Source: Bradyrhizobium commune (GTDB lineage Bacteria > Pseudomonadota > Alphaproteobacteria > Rhizobiales > Xanthobacteraceae). Taken from it: 64,000 nucleotides of DNA. Location of the stretch: contig NZ_CP061379.1 of NCBI RefSeq assembly GCF_015624505.1, positions 2,914,001-2,978,000 on the forward strand. The letters are read 5' to 3'. The translations under genes were made by a program, and so were the position numbers. The notes beneath the pieces were generated by a model that saw only the letters and a program-made list of their open reading frames with translations, did not search any database and was not told the origin of the DNA. The stretch's first letter is position 1. Each line of letters begins with the position of its first letter. Of the stretch, positions 53,470 through 61,986 are shown piece by piece.

Positions 53470-53844
53470 GTCTGCTTTCACGTTCGGAACGGCCCCGACC
53501 ATCCACCCATGAACCCCAAATGAACCCAAGCCACCAACCCAAAGTCCAGCGGCAACGATTACGACAATTGAGCCGACTGGCGTTTAGGTGGCGTTAAGCG
53601 TCCGGAGAAACTCTCCCCACATCCGGAATGCTCAAAAGGACCACGCAATCATGTCGTGATTGTGGGGATGGGGAACGGGATGATCCGGTGGTGGCGCAGC
53701 TTTATTGCCCAAGGGCATGCATAAACGGTGTTAAAATACCAATTTCCACTGCCTCATTTAACCCTTGTTAACCCTGCTTGAATTGACTGGACCAATCTGC
53801 ACGATGCCTCCGACGAGGCGCGACGCCTGAGGTTAAGGACCCAG
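53470..53844. other. Intergenic region with a perfect inverted repeat
   Basis: About 375 bp between divergent genes. CCACGCAATCA / TGATTGTGG (53641-53665) forms a hairpin or operator around TGTCG. The part 53715-53780 is AT-rich with repeated GTTAAC/GTTAAA, probably the promoter region of the permease gene, but no box pair is secure. Confidence 0.45.
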
Positions 53845-55209
53845 ATGACGGCATCAGACGCGGGAACCGCGCCCTGGACTGGCCGGCTGACCGGAGGCGG
53901 GTCGGGGATTTCCGTTCTGGTCGCGACCGCCATCGTCGTTGCCGACATGATCGGGGTCGGCGTCTTCACCAGCCTCGGCTTCCAGGTCAAGGACATCCCG
54001 TCAGGCTTCGCGATCCTCGCGCTGTGGACGGTCGGCGGCATCGTCGCGCTTTGCGGCGTGTTCTCCTACAGCGAGCTGGGGGCGATGTTTCCGCGCTCGA
54101 GCGGCGAGTACAATTTCCTCAGTCGTGCCTACCATCCCGCCTTCGGCTTTCTCGCCGGCTGGGTCTCGGCGACGGTGGGCTTCGCGGCACCGGTCGCGCT
54201 CGCCGCCATGGCCTTCGGCGAATACGCCAAGTCCGTCGTTCCCGATCTGCCGTCGATCCCGCTCGCCATTGGCATGGTCTGGCTGGTCTCGATTGTGCAG
54301 CTGACGGGCGTCAGGCATTCCTCGACCTTCCAGCTGATCTCGACCATCCTCAAGGTGGTGCTGATCGTCGCTTTCCTGGTCGCCGGCTTCGTGATCGGCA
54401 CGCCGCAGCCGATCTCGTTTGCACCACAAGCTGGCGATCTCGCCCATATCGTCAGCGCGCCCTTCGCGATCGGGCTCGTCTTTGTGATGTACTCGTTCTC
54501 GGGGTGGAACGCCGCGACCTACATCATCGGCGAGATGAACACGCCGCAGCAGAGCCTGCCGCGGGCGCTGCTCGCGGGCACGCTGATCGTGCTGGTGCTC
54601 TATGTCGCACTCAATGCGGTGTTCCTGTACTCCACGCCGGTCAGCGCGCTGGCCGGCCAGCTCGACGTCGCCAGCGTCGCCGGCACGGCCATTTTCGGCG
54701 GGATCGGCGGCCGGATCGTCGCCGCCATGATCTGCGTCGGTCTGATCTCCTCGATCAGCGCGATGATGTGGATCGGGCCGCGCGTGATGATGACGATGGG
54801 AGAGGACATCCCCGCCTTGCGGGTGTTCTCGAAGAGATCGACCAGCGGCGCACCGGCCTATGCCATCCTGTTTCAGCTCGCGGTCGCCAATTTGCTGCTG
54901 TTCACGCGCAGTTTCGAGGCGGTGCTCGACTTCATTCAGTTCGCGCTGCTGTTCTGCTCGTTCTTCACGGTCGCCGGCGTCATCAAGCTGCGCATCACCG
55001 ATCCCGACCTGCCGCGGCCCTATCGCGCCTGGGGATACCCGTTCACGCCGCTCATTTTCCTGCTCGTGACCGCGTCCATGATGTATTACCTCTTGACCGA
55101 GCGGCCGGTGCAGTCGCTGTCGGGGATGCTCGTCATGCTCTCGGGCCTGTTGATTTATGCTGTTTTCCGCAGGCGGCCGGTCGCCGCTGCCTCATCACAT
55201 CGCGAATAG
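53845..55209 (+). CDS. APC family amino acid permease
   Basis: A 454-residue transporter with 12 membrane segments of the amino acid-polyamine-organocation fold. Substrate-site features are in segment 1 (ADMIGVGVFTSLGF) and segment 6 (VMYSFSGWNAATYIIGE). It probably carries a neutral amino acid or a related compound by proton or exchange coupling. ATG 53845 is placed just after the AT-rich region. The next gene starts 3 bp after its stop, so the two are translationally linked. Confidence 0.87.
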   Translation: MTASDAGTAPWTGRLTGGGSGISVLVATAIVVADMIGVGVFTSLGFQVKDIPSGFAILALWTVGGIVALCGVFSYSELGAMFPRSSGEYNFLSRAYHPAFGFLAGWVSATVGFAAPVALAAMAFGEYAKSVVPDLPSIPLAIGMVWLVSIVQLTGVRHSSTFQLISTILKVVLIVAFLVAGFVIGTPQPISFAPQAGDLAHIVSAPFAIGLVFVMYSFSGWNAATYIIGEMNTPQQSLPRALLAGTLIVLVLYVALNAVFLYSTPVSALAGQLDVASVAGTAIFGGIGGRIVAAMICVGLISSISAMMWIGPRVMMTMGEDIPALRVFSKRSTSGAPAYAILFQLAVANLLLFTRSFEAVLDFIQFALLFCSFFTVAGVIKLRITDPDLPRPYRAWGYPFTPLIFLLVTASMMYYLLTERPVQSLSGMLVMLSGLLIYAVFRRRPVAAASSHRE

Positions 55210-55211
55210 AC

Positions 55212-56426
55212 ATGTTTCGACCCATGAGAATTGCGGCCGTCGCCCTTGTCCTGCTGGCTGCGGCCGTTTCGTCCGCGCGCGCAGCTGACGTCACCTTCGA
55301 CGATACGGCCCGCTTCCTCGCGGGCATGCAGCCGTCGGCGGACTCGCCGCTGGTGCCGCTGACCAAGGATCCCGCCTGGCAGCATCACGCGAAATTCTTC
55401 GACGGCGCCTTCGCCCAGCTCGAGCAGCGGCAGCTCTCGAAGATCCGCAACTGGGCCGATGTCAATCTGGCCGCGCCGCGGCCGACCATGTTCTATTTGT
55501 TCTCGGGGCCGGATTTCCTCTACGCCAACGCCTTCTATTCGAAAGCAAGCACCTACGTGCTCGGCGCGCTGGAGCCGGCCGGCGCAGTGCCGGACCTGTC
55601 GAAACTGCCGCGCGGCTCGGTCAGTGCGGCGCTCTACAATGTCGAGCACTCGCTCGGCTCCATCCTGAACTTTTCCTTCTTCATCACCAAGCAGATGAAG
55701 GTCGATTTGCACGCCAACCAGGTCAACGGCACCCTGCCGATCCTCTATGTCTTCCTGGCGCGCTCCGGTAAGACCATCCGCAACGTCGAGATGGTCGCGC
55801 TGGACGACAAGGGCGGGGTGCATACGGGCAGCGACAATCCGGGAGCGAATGCGACGCGCGGTGTCCGCATCACCTTTGCCGGCCCCGATGGCGAAGCACG
55901 CACGCTGTATTATTTCTCGACCGATCTCTCCAATTCCGGCGCCCGCGCGGCCGGATTCCTGAAGTTCTGCGAGACGCTCGGGCCCGGCAACAGCCTGATC
56001 AAGAGCGCATCCTACCTGCTGCATGCCGGCAACTTCACTTTCGTGCGCGACTGGCTGCTCGCCAACAGCTCGACCATTATCCAGGACGATTCAGGCATTC
56101 CGCTCGCCAACTACAATTCGCGGCAATGGCGGTTCTTTCCGTTCGGCCGCTACCTCGGGCCGATCGGCGAATTCCCCGGCCGCTACCAGGAGCGTTACGC
56201 CGAATTGTTCACGCGCGCCCAGCCGATCGATTTCGGCGTCGGCTATCGCTGGCGGATGCACGAGTCGAATTTGCTGCTGTCGGTCAAGGTGCCGGGCGGT
56301 GAGGTCACGCCAGCCGCGGAGACCACTTCATCCGCCGAGCCGCCGCCGCGACCGCCACGGCCGAAGCGGCCGCGCCCACCTGAGCCCGTCCCGCCGCCGC
56401 CCGGACGCTTCTTCTGGTTCCGCTAG
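55212..56426 (+). CDS. Secreted protein of unknown function, coupled to the permease
   Basis: A 404-residue protein with a signal peptide (IAAVALVLLAAAVSSARA), a globular domain of about 340 residues (SADSPLVPLTKDPAWQHHAK, FYLFSGPDFLYANAFYSKAS, RQWRFFPFGRYLGPIGEFPG) and a proline-rich, basic tail (about 370-404). I do not recognise the domain; spaced W, F, Y, D, H and N residues suggest a real ligand- or substrate-binding fold. It lies 3 bp after the APC permease gene. Its end overlaps the convergent regulator gene by 4 bp. Confidence 0.7.
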   Translation: MFRPMRIAAVALVLLAAAVSSARAADVTFDDTARFLAGMQPSADSPLVPLTKDPAWQHHAKFFDGAFAQLEQRQLSKIRNWADVNLAAPRPTMFYLFSGPDFLYANAFYSKASTYVLGALEPAGAVPDLSKLPRGSVSAALYNVEHSLGSILNFSFFITKQMKVDLHANQVNGTLPILYVFLARSGKTIRNVEMVALDDKGGVHTGSDNPGANATRGVRITFAGPDGEARTLYYFSTDLSNSGARAAGFLKFCETLGPGNSLIKSASYLLHAGNFTFVRDWLLANSSTIIQDDSGIPLANYNSRQWRFFPFGRYLGPIGEFPGRYQERYAELFTRAQPIDFGVGYRWRMHESNLLLSVKVPGGEVTPAAETTSSAEPPPRPPRPKRPRPPEPVPPPPGRFFWFR

Positions 56427-56986
56427 GCCGTTGGACTCTGGGCCACGACGACCAGCACCTCGGCCTTCTGCCGGCCGAGGCTCCTGACTTCGTGCGGCGT
56501 CTCGCCTGAAAAATACAGGCAGTCGCCCTTGCCGAGGACGAGCTCCTCGCCGTCGAGCTTGATCGCGATTCTGCCGTTGACGACGAAGAGCAACTCCTCG
56601 CCCGCATGCGAGGCGCGCGTTGCCGCCTTGTGCGGCGGGCTCAGCAGGAACGGCTCCATCATCTTGCGGGTGCGGCCGGTGGCCAGCGGGACCACGCCAA
56701 AGGTGTTCTGGAACAGCGGCACGTTGCCGTCCTCGCGGCGGAACAGCGTGTAACGCGGCGCGGGCTCCGCATTCGGGTCGAAGAAGGTCGCGACATTGAC
56801 CTCGAGCGCCGCGGCCATCCGCAGCAGCGCCGCAAGCGAGGGGATCTTCAGGTTGCGCTCGACCAGCGAAATGTAGCCGCGCGTGAGATCGCTCTGCCTC
56901 GCAAGCTGATCCAGCGTCAGGCCCTTGGCGATCCGCGCCTGGCGGATATTGGCCCCGACGGCTGTCGCTTTGCTGACGTCAAGCAC
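56423..56986 (-). CDS. XRE-cupin transcriptional regulator
   Basis: A 187-residue regulator with an N-terminal helix-turn-helix (about 10-65, LTLDQLARQSDLTRGYISLV) and a C-terminal cupin effector domain (about 105-185, HAGEELLFVVNGRIAIKLDG and KGDCLYFSGETPHEV). This type often senses a metabolite or metal and controls a neighbouring transporter or catabolic operon. GTG 56986 with GGGAG upstream is preferred over the ORF start at 57199. It is divergent from the MHS transporter operon. Confidence 0.87.
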   Translation of the reverse strand: MLDVSKATAVGANIRQARIAKGLTLDQLARQSDLTRGYISLVERNLKIPSLAALLRMAAALEVNVATFFDPNAEPAPRYTLFRREDGNVPLFQNTFGVVPLATGRTRKMMEPFLLSPPHKAATRASHAGEELLFVVNGRIAIKLDGEELVLGKGDCLYFSGETPHEVRSLGRQKAEVLVVVAQSPTA

Positions 56987-57191
56987 GCATGAGTCTCCCG
57001 AACTGCTGACGCCTCTTTTGCAACAGATGCCGCCGGACTGCCAGCCCGGCGGGGCGCGCGGCCCCGTCCTGATACCCGGCGGCTGTATTCCAAAAGAAAA
57101 CTTACCCGCGGAAATTTCGAGCAGTGCCGCGGATATTGTGAGCAGATATGTTGGTATATCGCGAAAAATAGCTAAAAAATAGTGCAATATG

Positions 57192-57224
57192 CGCGACATG
57201 CCGCTCCATGCGGCAATTGTCGCG
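57192..57224. promoter_or_regulatory. Stem-loop or operator between XRE-cupin and transporter genes
   Basis: CGCGACA-TGCCG (57192-57203) pairs with CGGCA-AT-TGTCGCG (57211-57224), 12 bp with a two-base bulge. The surrounding 57080-57260 is AT-rich. It may be the operator of the XRE-cupin regulator or an mRNA leader hairpin of the transporter. Confidence 0.4.
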
Positions 57225-57345
57225 TCCAGTGGAGTTGATTTCTAACAGTAAACATGATCGATTTTTACCGTCCCCGGCTGCCGATGGGCTCCGCGGACCG
57301 CACCAACTGCTTTTCCCAGGCGCCGGTACTTTTTTGGAGAGATCG

Positions 57346-58659
57346 ATGACCGTAGCAGACGACGTAACCCTCAACGTAGCGCCGGACGAGGCGGCGAGCT
57401 TGCGACGGATCGTGTGGTCGAGCGTGATCGGCACTGCGGTCGAATGGTACGACTTCCTCATCTACGGCACGGCGACCGCGCTGGTGTTCAACAAGGTGTT
57501 CTTCGCGGCCGGCAACCCGACGCTCGCGACCATCGCGGCTTTCGGCACCTACGCGGTCGGCTTCCTGGCGCGGCCGCTTGGGGCCGCCATCTTCGGGCAC
57601 TATGGCGACCGCGTCGGCCGCAAGGCGATGCTTGCGATCACCATCATGGTGATGGGCATCGGCACCTTCCTTATCGGACTGCTGCCGACCTACCAGCAGA
57701 TCGGCATCGCCGCGCCGCTGCTCTTGATCGCCCTGCGCTTCCTCCAGGGCATCGGCCTCGGCGGTGAATGGGGCGGTGCGGTGCTGATGGTGGTCGAGAA
57801 CTGCCCGACGCACCGCCGCGGCCTGCTCGGCAGTGTGGTGCAGATCGGCAATCCCATCGGCAATCTCGCCGCGATCGGCATGTTTGCGCTGGTGGCAAGC
57901 CTGCCGGAAAGCGACTTCATGGCCTATGGCTGGCGTATTCCGTTCCTGGTCTCGATCCTTCTGGTCGGTGTCGGCCTCTACATCCGCCTCAACATGGAAG
58001 AGACCGCGGCCTTCCGTCAGGTGCAGGCCAAGAAGGAGGTCGCAAGCCTTCCGCTGGTCGAGATCTTCAGGCATCACCGCAGGCCGTTCTTCACCGCGGT
58101 CGGTCTGAAGATCTCCGAGATCGCTTATGCCAGCATCGGCGGCGTGTTCGTGATGTCCTACGCCACGGCCAATCTCGGCCTGTCGCGCACGGTGGTGCTG
58201 AACGGCGCGTTCGCCGCATCGCTGGTCGCGCTGTTCGCCATTCCCTTGTTCGGCTGGCTCTCCGACCTCGTCGGCCGCAAGACGATGTTCTACGCGAGCT
58301 GCCTGTTCTCGGCGCTGTTTGCCTTCCCTCTGTTCTGGCTGCTCAATACCCGCGATCCGACCATCGTCATTTGCACCATCGTGGTTGCGATCACCTTCGG
58401 CCAGATGGTCGGTTTCGGCATTGGCGCGCCCTGGTACTCGGAGCTGTTTTCCGCGCGGCTGCGCTATAGCGGTGCCTCGCTCGGGTTTCAGGTCGGTGCT
58501 GCCCTGAGCGGCGGCTTGACGCCGCTGATCGCCGCCTCGCTGATGGCCTGGAGCGGCGGCGCCACCTGGCCGGTCTCGCTGCTGCTGATCGCCTGCGCCG
58601 CGATCACGGCGACCGCGACCACGTTCGCGCCGGAGATGGCGAACAAGGAACTGACCTGA
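57346..58659 (+). CDS. MFS transporter, metabolite:H+ symporter (MHS) type
   Basis: A 437-residue transporter with 12 membrane segments. MHS-family traits are TAVEWYDFLIYGTATALVF in segment 1, the motif-A loop GHYGDRVGRKAML and LQGIGLGGEWGGAVL in segment 5. MHS members import carboxylates, betaines or aromatic acids with protons. ATG 57346 has GGAGAG upstream. It is the first gene of the operon with MOSC and reductase genes and is divergent from the XRE-cupin regulator. Confidence 0.9.
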   Translation: MTVADDVTLNVAPDEAASLRRIVWSSVIGTAVEWYDFLIYGTATALVFNKVFFAAGNPTLATIAAFGTYAVGFLARPLGAAIFGHYGDRVGRKAMLAITIMVMGIGTFLIGLLPTYQQIGIAAPLLLIALRFLQGIGLGGEWGGAVLMVVENCPTHRRGLLGSVVQIGNPIGNLAAIGMFALVASLPESDFMAYGWRIPFLVSILLVGVGLYIRLNMEETAAFRQVQAKKEVASLPLVEIFRHHRRPFFTAVGLKISEIAYASIGGVFVMSYATANLGLSRTVVLNGAFAASLVALFAIPLFGWLSDLVGRKTMFYASCLFSALFAFPLFWLLNTRDPTIVICTIVVAITFGQMVGFGIGAPWYSELFSARLRYSGASLGFQVGAALSGGLTPLIAASLMAWSGGATWPVSLLLIACAAITATATTFAPEMANKELT

Positions 58660-58714
58660 TCCCGCGGCGCGCCGTCTCAAGCGGCGCGCCATCGCTTCTC
58701 ACAAGGATTCTGTC

Positions 58715-59236
58715 ATGCTCGACATCATCAGCGCCGGATCGGCGCAGAGCGCAGCTCGCCTCGGCTGGACCGGCGTGGTGCGCTTCCTTCATCTCGCCCC
58801 ACGCGCGTTCCTGCCGATGCGCTCCGTGGATTCGATCAACCTCGTCGCCGGCAGAGGCATCGAGGGCGACCGCTACATGATCGGCAACGAAGATGGCTTT
58901 TACTCGCATAAGCCCGAAGAGGGCCGGCAGGTCACGCTGTTCGAACTCGAGACGCTGATCGCGCTCAAGCGCGACGCCAATATCGAGCTCGGCCCCGAGG
59001 AGCACCGGCGCAATGTCACGGTGGAGGGCGTACCCTTGAACCATCTGGTCGGCCGCCGCTTCTGGCTGGGCGAGACCCTGCTGGAAGCAACGCGGCTGTC
59101 GATACCCTGCCGGCACATCGAGGAGATCACCGGCAAGGCGATCTTCGATCCCCTGATCAACCGCTCCGGCCTCAACTGCAAGATCCTGCAAGGCGGCATC
59201 GTCAGGGTCGGCGACACCGTGCGGAATCTCGCATGA
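58715..59236 (+). CDS. MOSC domain protein
   Basis: A 173-residue stand-alone MOSC domain protein. MOSC domains bind the molybdenum cofactor (as in MOCOS and mARC/YcbX) and may carry or sulfurate it. Features include RGIEGDRYMIGNEDGFYS, HRRNVTVEGVPLNHLVG and the cysteine in LSIPCRHIEEITG. It lies between the MHS transporter and the ferredoxin-type reductase gene, overlapping the latter by 4 bp, so the two probably act together as a reductase-MOSC pair. Confidence 0.88.
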   Translation: MLDIISAGSAQSAARLGWTGVVRFLHLAPRAFLPMRSVDSINLVAGRGIEGDRYMIGNEDGFYSHKPEEGRQVTLFELETLIALKRDANIELGPEEHRRNVTVEGVPLNHLVGRRFWLGETLLEATRLSIPCRHIEEITGKAIFDPLINRSGLNCKILQGGIVRVGDTVRNLA

Positions 59237-60189
59237 GCGCACGCCCGATCACGACGATCAAGACGATCGTCGCCGGCATCGAGGAGGCCGGTGCAGACAT
59301 CAAGCTGTTCACGCTGACCGATCCCGACCAGTGGGAATTGCCGCCGTTCAAGCCCGGGGCGCATATCGATCTGCATCTGCCGAACGGACTCGTCCGCACC
59401 TATTCGCTATGTAACGAGCCCGCCGACAACACGCGCTATGTCATCGCGGTCAAGCGCGAGGCTGATGGGCGCGGCGGCTCGCGCGCACTACACGATGAGA
59501 TCAGGGTTGGCGATGTCATCGGCGTCTCGCTGCCGCGCGGGGGGCTCGACCCGGGTGCCGGTATCGCGCGCCACGTGTTCGTCGCTGGCGGCATCGGCGT
59601 GACGCCGTTCCTGTCGATGGCGCGGCACCTTACGCGAACGGGGCAGGCCGACTTCACGCTGCATCTGATGGTGCGGGAGGAGGTGCCGCTTGCTGCGCAT
59701 CTGGCCTCGCTGATCGATGCCGGTCGCGTCGTCGTCCATCGTACGTCCCGGACGGGGCGCCCTGATCTCGCCTCGCTGGTTGGTGATGCCGAGGCGGAAA
59801 CCCTGGTCGCCTGCTGCGGCCCAGAGAGCATGACCGACGACTTTGAGCGGGTGACCTCCGCCTGGCCCGCGGCCAATATTCACATCGAGCGTTTCGTCGC
59901 GCCGCCGCGCGCCATCGATCCCGACGCAAAGCCGTTCACGGTGACGCTGGCGCGCTCGGGCATGGAGATCCAGGTGCGTGCCGGCCAGACCATGCTGGCC
60001 GCCTTGCAGGAAGGCGGCATCGATATCGCCACGTCGTGCTGCGGGGGCATCTGCGGCGCCTGCAAGGTCGGATGGCTCGAGGGCAAGCCCGTGCACCGCG
60101 ACCGGATCCTCTCGCCCTATGAACGCGAACGCTATCTCATGGTCTGCGTCGCAGGATCGGACGCGGAGCGCCTGGTGCTGGACCTCTGA
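59233..60189 (+). CDS. PDR/VanB-type oxidoreductase with plant-type [2Fe-2S] domain
   Basis: A 318-residue electron-transfer reductase: flavin domain (about 5-105, RTYSLCNEPADN as the FMN-binding stretch), NAD-binding domain (about 108-230, FVAGGIGVTPFLSMARHL) and C-terminal ferredoxin domain (about 235-318) with CCGGICGACKVG and the last Cys at YLMVC. This is the order seen in vanillate demethylase reductase (VanB) and phthalate dioxygenase reductase. Here no oxygenase subunit is adjacent; its partner may be the MOSC protein. Confidence 0.9.
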   Translation: MSARPITTIKTIVAGIEEAGADIKLFTLTDPDQWELPPFKPGAHIDLHLPNGLVRTYSLCNEPADNTRYVIAVKREADGRGGSRALHDEIRVGDVIGVSLPRGGLDPGAGIARHVFVAGGIGVTPFLSMARHLTRTGQADFTLHLMVREEVPLAAHLASLIDAGRVVVHRTSRTGRPDLASLVGDAEAETLVACCGPESMTDDFERVTSAWPAANIHIERFVAPPRAIDPDAKPFTVTLARSGMEIQVRAGQTMLAALQEGGIDIATSCCGGICGACKVGWLEGKPVHRDRILSPYERERYLMVCVAGSDAERLVLDL

Positions 60190-60190
60190 C

Positions 60191-60403
60191 CTACCAGTGC
60201 ACGCTCTGGCTCGGCACGATGAACGCTGTCGTGCTGGGCGGCGTGGCGATGCTCGTCGCCAGATACCAGCCCGAGCCGAGGACCAGGGTCAGCAGGGCGA
60301 TGATGGCGAGCATGTCGATGGTTCTGGAATCGTGATCTCTGTGACTGAACTTGGGATGCGGACCAAACCTGAAGTGAAGATGAGGGCTGATTTTCCAGCG
60401 CAT
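60191..60403 (-). CDS. Small single-pass membrane protein
   Basis: A 70-residue protein with a basic His-rich N terminus (MRWKISPHLHFRFGPHPKFS) and one membrane segment (about 33-52). The C-terminal part (SIATPPSTTAFIVPSQSVHW) is probably periplasmic. Start ATG 60403 has GGGAGGAAG upstream. The function is unknown. A match to the EcfG general-stress promoter lies about 31 bp upstream, suggesting stress induction. Confidence 0.65.
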   Translation of the reverse strand: MRWKISPHLHFRFGPHPKFSHRDHDSRTIDMLAIIALLTLVLGSGWYLATSIATPPSTTAFIVPSQSVHW

Positions 60404-60433
60404 TGTTGCTTCCTCCCTCGGGAGCATCACAAC

Positions 60434-60458
60434 AACGCGAGGGGAAAGTTCCGGTTCC
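60434..60458 (-). promoter_or_regulatory. Candidate EcfG (general stress sigma) promoter
   Basis: On the minus strand GGAAC (60458-60454) is followed by 16 bases and CGTT (60437-60434), an exact match to the EcfG consensus of alphaproteobacteria. The start codon at 60403 lies about 30 bp further on, a normal distance for a short 5' leader. Confidence 0.6.
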
Positions 60459-60503
60459 GCTCAGGGCAGCGATGCGCAAAGCACCGCAGCATGCTTAGGG
60501 AGA

Positions 60504-60842
60504 TTAAGAGGCGTTGACGCCGCGCCAGCGGGCGTAGCGCCAGGGCAGGTACCAGCGTGCGCTCGGCGGAGCGGCAAGCGGCACGTTGTCGATGCCTGAC
60601 GTACCGAAGGGGTTGCACCGCAACAGCCGCGCCAGCGTCATCCAGCCGCCCGCCCAGAGACCAAATCGCTCGATCGCCTCGTCGCCATAGACCGAGCAGG
60701 TCGGCAGGTGCCGGCAGTTGTATCCGACCAGCGGCGACAGCGTATGCCGGTACAGCCAGATCAGCGCGCGGCCGAATCTGCGCGGGAGCAGCACGACGCC
60801 CTCGACGGGATTGGAACAATGCTCGCAGGCTGAATGCTTCAT
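60504..60842 (-). CDS. yidD: Membrane protein insertion efficiency factor
   Basis: A 112-residue protein with the YidD fold: LIWLYRHTLSPLVGYNCRHL, PTCSVYGDEAIERFGLWAGG and RLLRCNPFGTSGIDNVP. YidD is a small amphipathic membrane-associated protein linked to the insertase YidC. ATG 60842 begins MKHSACEHC; the frame is open to 60920. It is not next to yidC or rnpA here, which is common in rhizobia. Confidence 0.9.
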   Translation of the reverse strand: MKHSACEHCSNPVEGVVLLPRRFGRALIWLYRHTLSPLVGYNCRHLPTCSVYGDEAIERFGLWAGGWMTLARLLRCNPFGTSGIDNVPLAAPPSARWYLPWRYARWRGVNAS

Positions 60843-61073
60843 GTGCGTTGTGCCGCCATCGTAAGCGCCCTGTTGCGTAGTTCCGGCGCAGGGAACAGCA
60901 AGCTGTTGTGCGCACGCCATACTTTGTCTGCTTTCAGGGAGCAGTGCAGCAAGTACCTATGGACGATCTGTATTCCCCCGGATACCATTTTTGTGACGTC
61001 CGTGTGTAGACTCAAATCGGACGCTGAACGGGGCTTGCCTGGAAAGCTTTGGGGGCTTGGGGAAGGGACCAGT

Positions 61074-61979
61074 TTGACACTTCTGAAGTCGCTCAAACGT
61101 CGCGGCTGGTTGCTGGTGGGGGCCGCCGCCTGCGGAGTCGTGTTGGCGGGCGCCGTTGCGACCTTCGGCTCGTCGGCCCGTGCCGGCGTCTCGCTTGAGG
61201 AGCGCAAGCTGCCGATGAAGTTTGGCTGGGTCGCCTGCGAGCCGAACTGCCGCGGCTGGGTCAGCGCGGTCGGCATCATCACCGCCGATACACCGAAAGA
61301 TTTCGAGGAATTCGCCCGCGGGCGCCAGCTCGGCGGCGCGACCGTGGTGCTCGACTCAAGCGGCGGCTCCGTCAATGACGCGATCTCGCTCGGCCGGCGT
61401 TTCCGCAATCTCGGTCTTCTGACCACGGTCGGTGTCACGCAGCTGAACCGCGGCGGTCAGGACGCCCGTCCGGCGGTCGCCTCGGAAGCCTATTGCGAAT
61501 CCATGTGCGTGTTCCTGCTGCTGGCCGGCAAGAAGCGCTACGTGCCGGAGGCGGCCCATGTCCGCGTCCACCAGATCTGGATGGGCGACCGCGCCGACGA
61601 TGCGCGGGCCGCGAGCTATAGTGCGCAGGACCTGATGATCGTGGAACGCGACATCGGCCGGCTCGCCAAATACACGTTTGACATGGGCGGCGCCGGCGAC
61701 CTGCTGTCGCTTGCGCTGAATGTGCCGCCCTGGGAAGATCTGCACGAGCTCGATGCTGCCGAGCTCAAGCTCACCAATCTCGTGACGACCAATCTCGTCG
61801 CCGACGTGCTGCCGCATGTCGACGTCTCGGCGCCGGCGATGGCCGAGCTCGCACCGAAGACGCAGGACCGCTTTGGTGAACCTGAGCAGCCGCAGCCCGC
61901 CAAATCGACCAAGACGGCGGAGGCCGTAATGCCGACTGGGGGCGTCGCGGCGGCACCGGCTGTGTCATCACAGAAGTAA
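61074..61979 (+). CDS. Secreted ClpP/crotonase-fold protein (COG3904-like)
   Basis: A 301-residue protein with an N-terminal membrane/signal segment (LLVGAAACGVVLAGAVATFG) and a ClpP-like domain (about 45-235). The core strand-turn VVLDSSGGSVNDAISLGRRF and CESMCVFLLLAG follow the ClpP/SppA pattern; the usual catalytic serine position appears to be in ESMC. A low-complexity tail ends it. TTG 61074 is preferred: GGAAGGG lies just upstream and the upstream frame has no ribosome site. Periplasmic proteolysis is a guess. Confidence 0.72.
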   Translation: MTLLKSLKRRGWLLVGAAACGVVLAGAVATFGSSARAGVSLEERKLPMKFGWVACEPNCRGWVSAVGIITADTPKDFEEFARGRQLGGATVVLDSSGGSVNDAISLGRRFRNLGLLTTVGVTQLNRGGQDARPAVASEAYCESMCVFLLLAGKKRYVPEAAHVRVHQIWMGDRADDARAASYSAQDLMIVERDIGRLAKYTFDMGGAGDLLSLALNVPPWEDLHELDAAELKLTNLVTTNLVADVLPHVDVSAPAMAELAPKTQDRFGEPEQPQPAKSTKTAEAVMPTGGVAAAPAVSSQK

Positions 61980-61986
61980 TAGGGAT

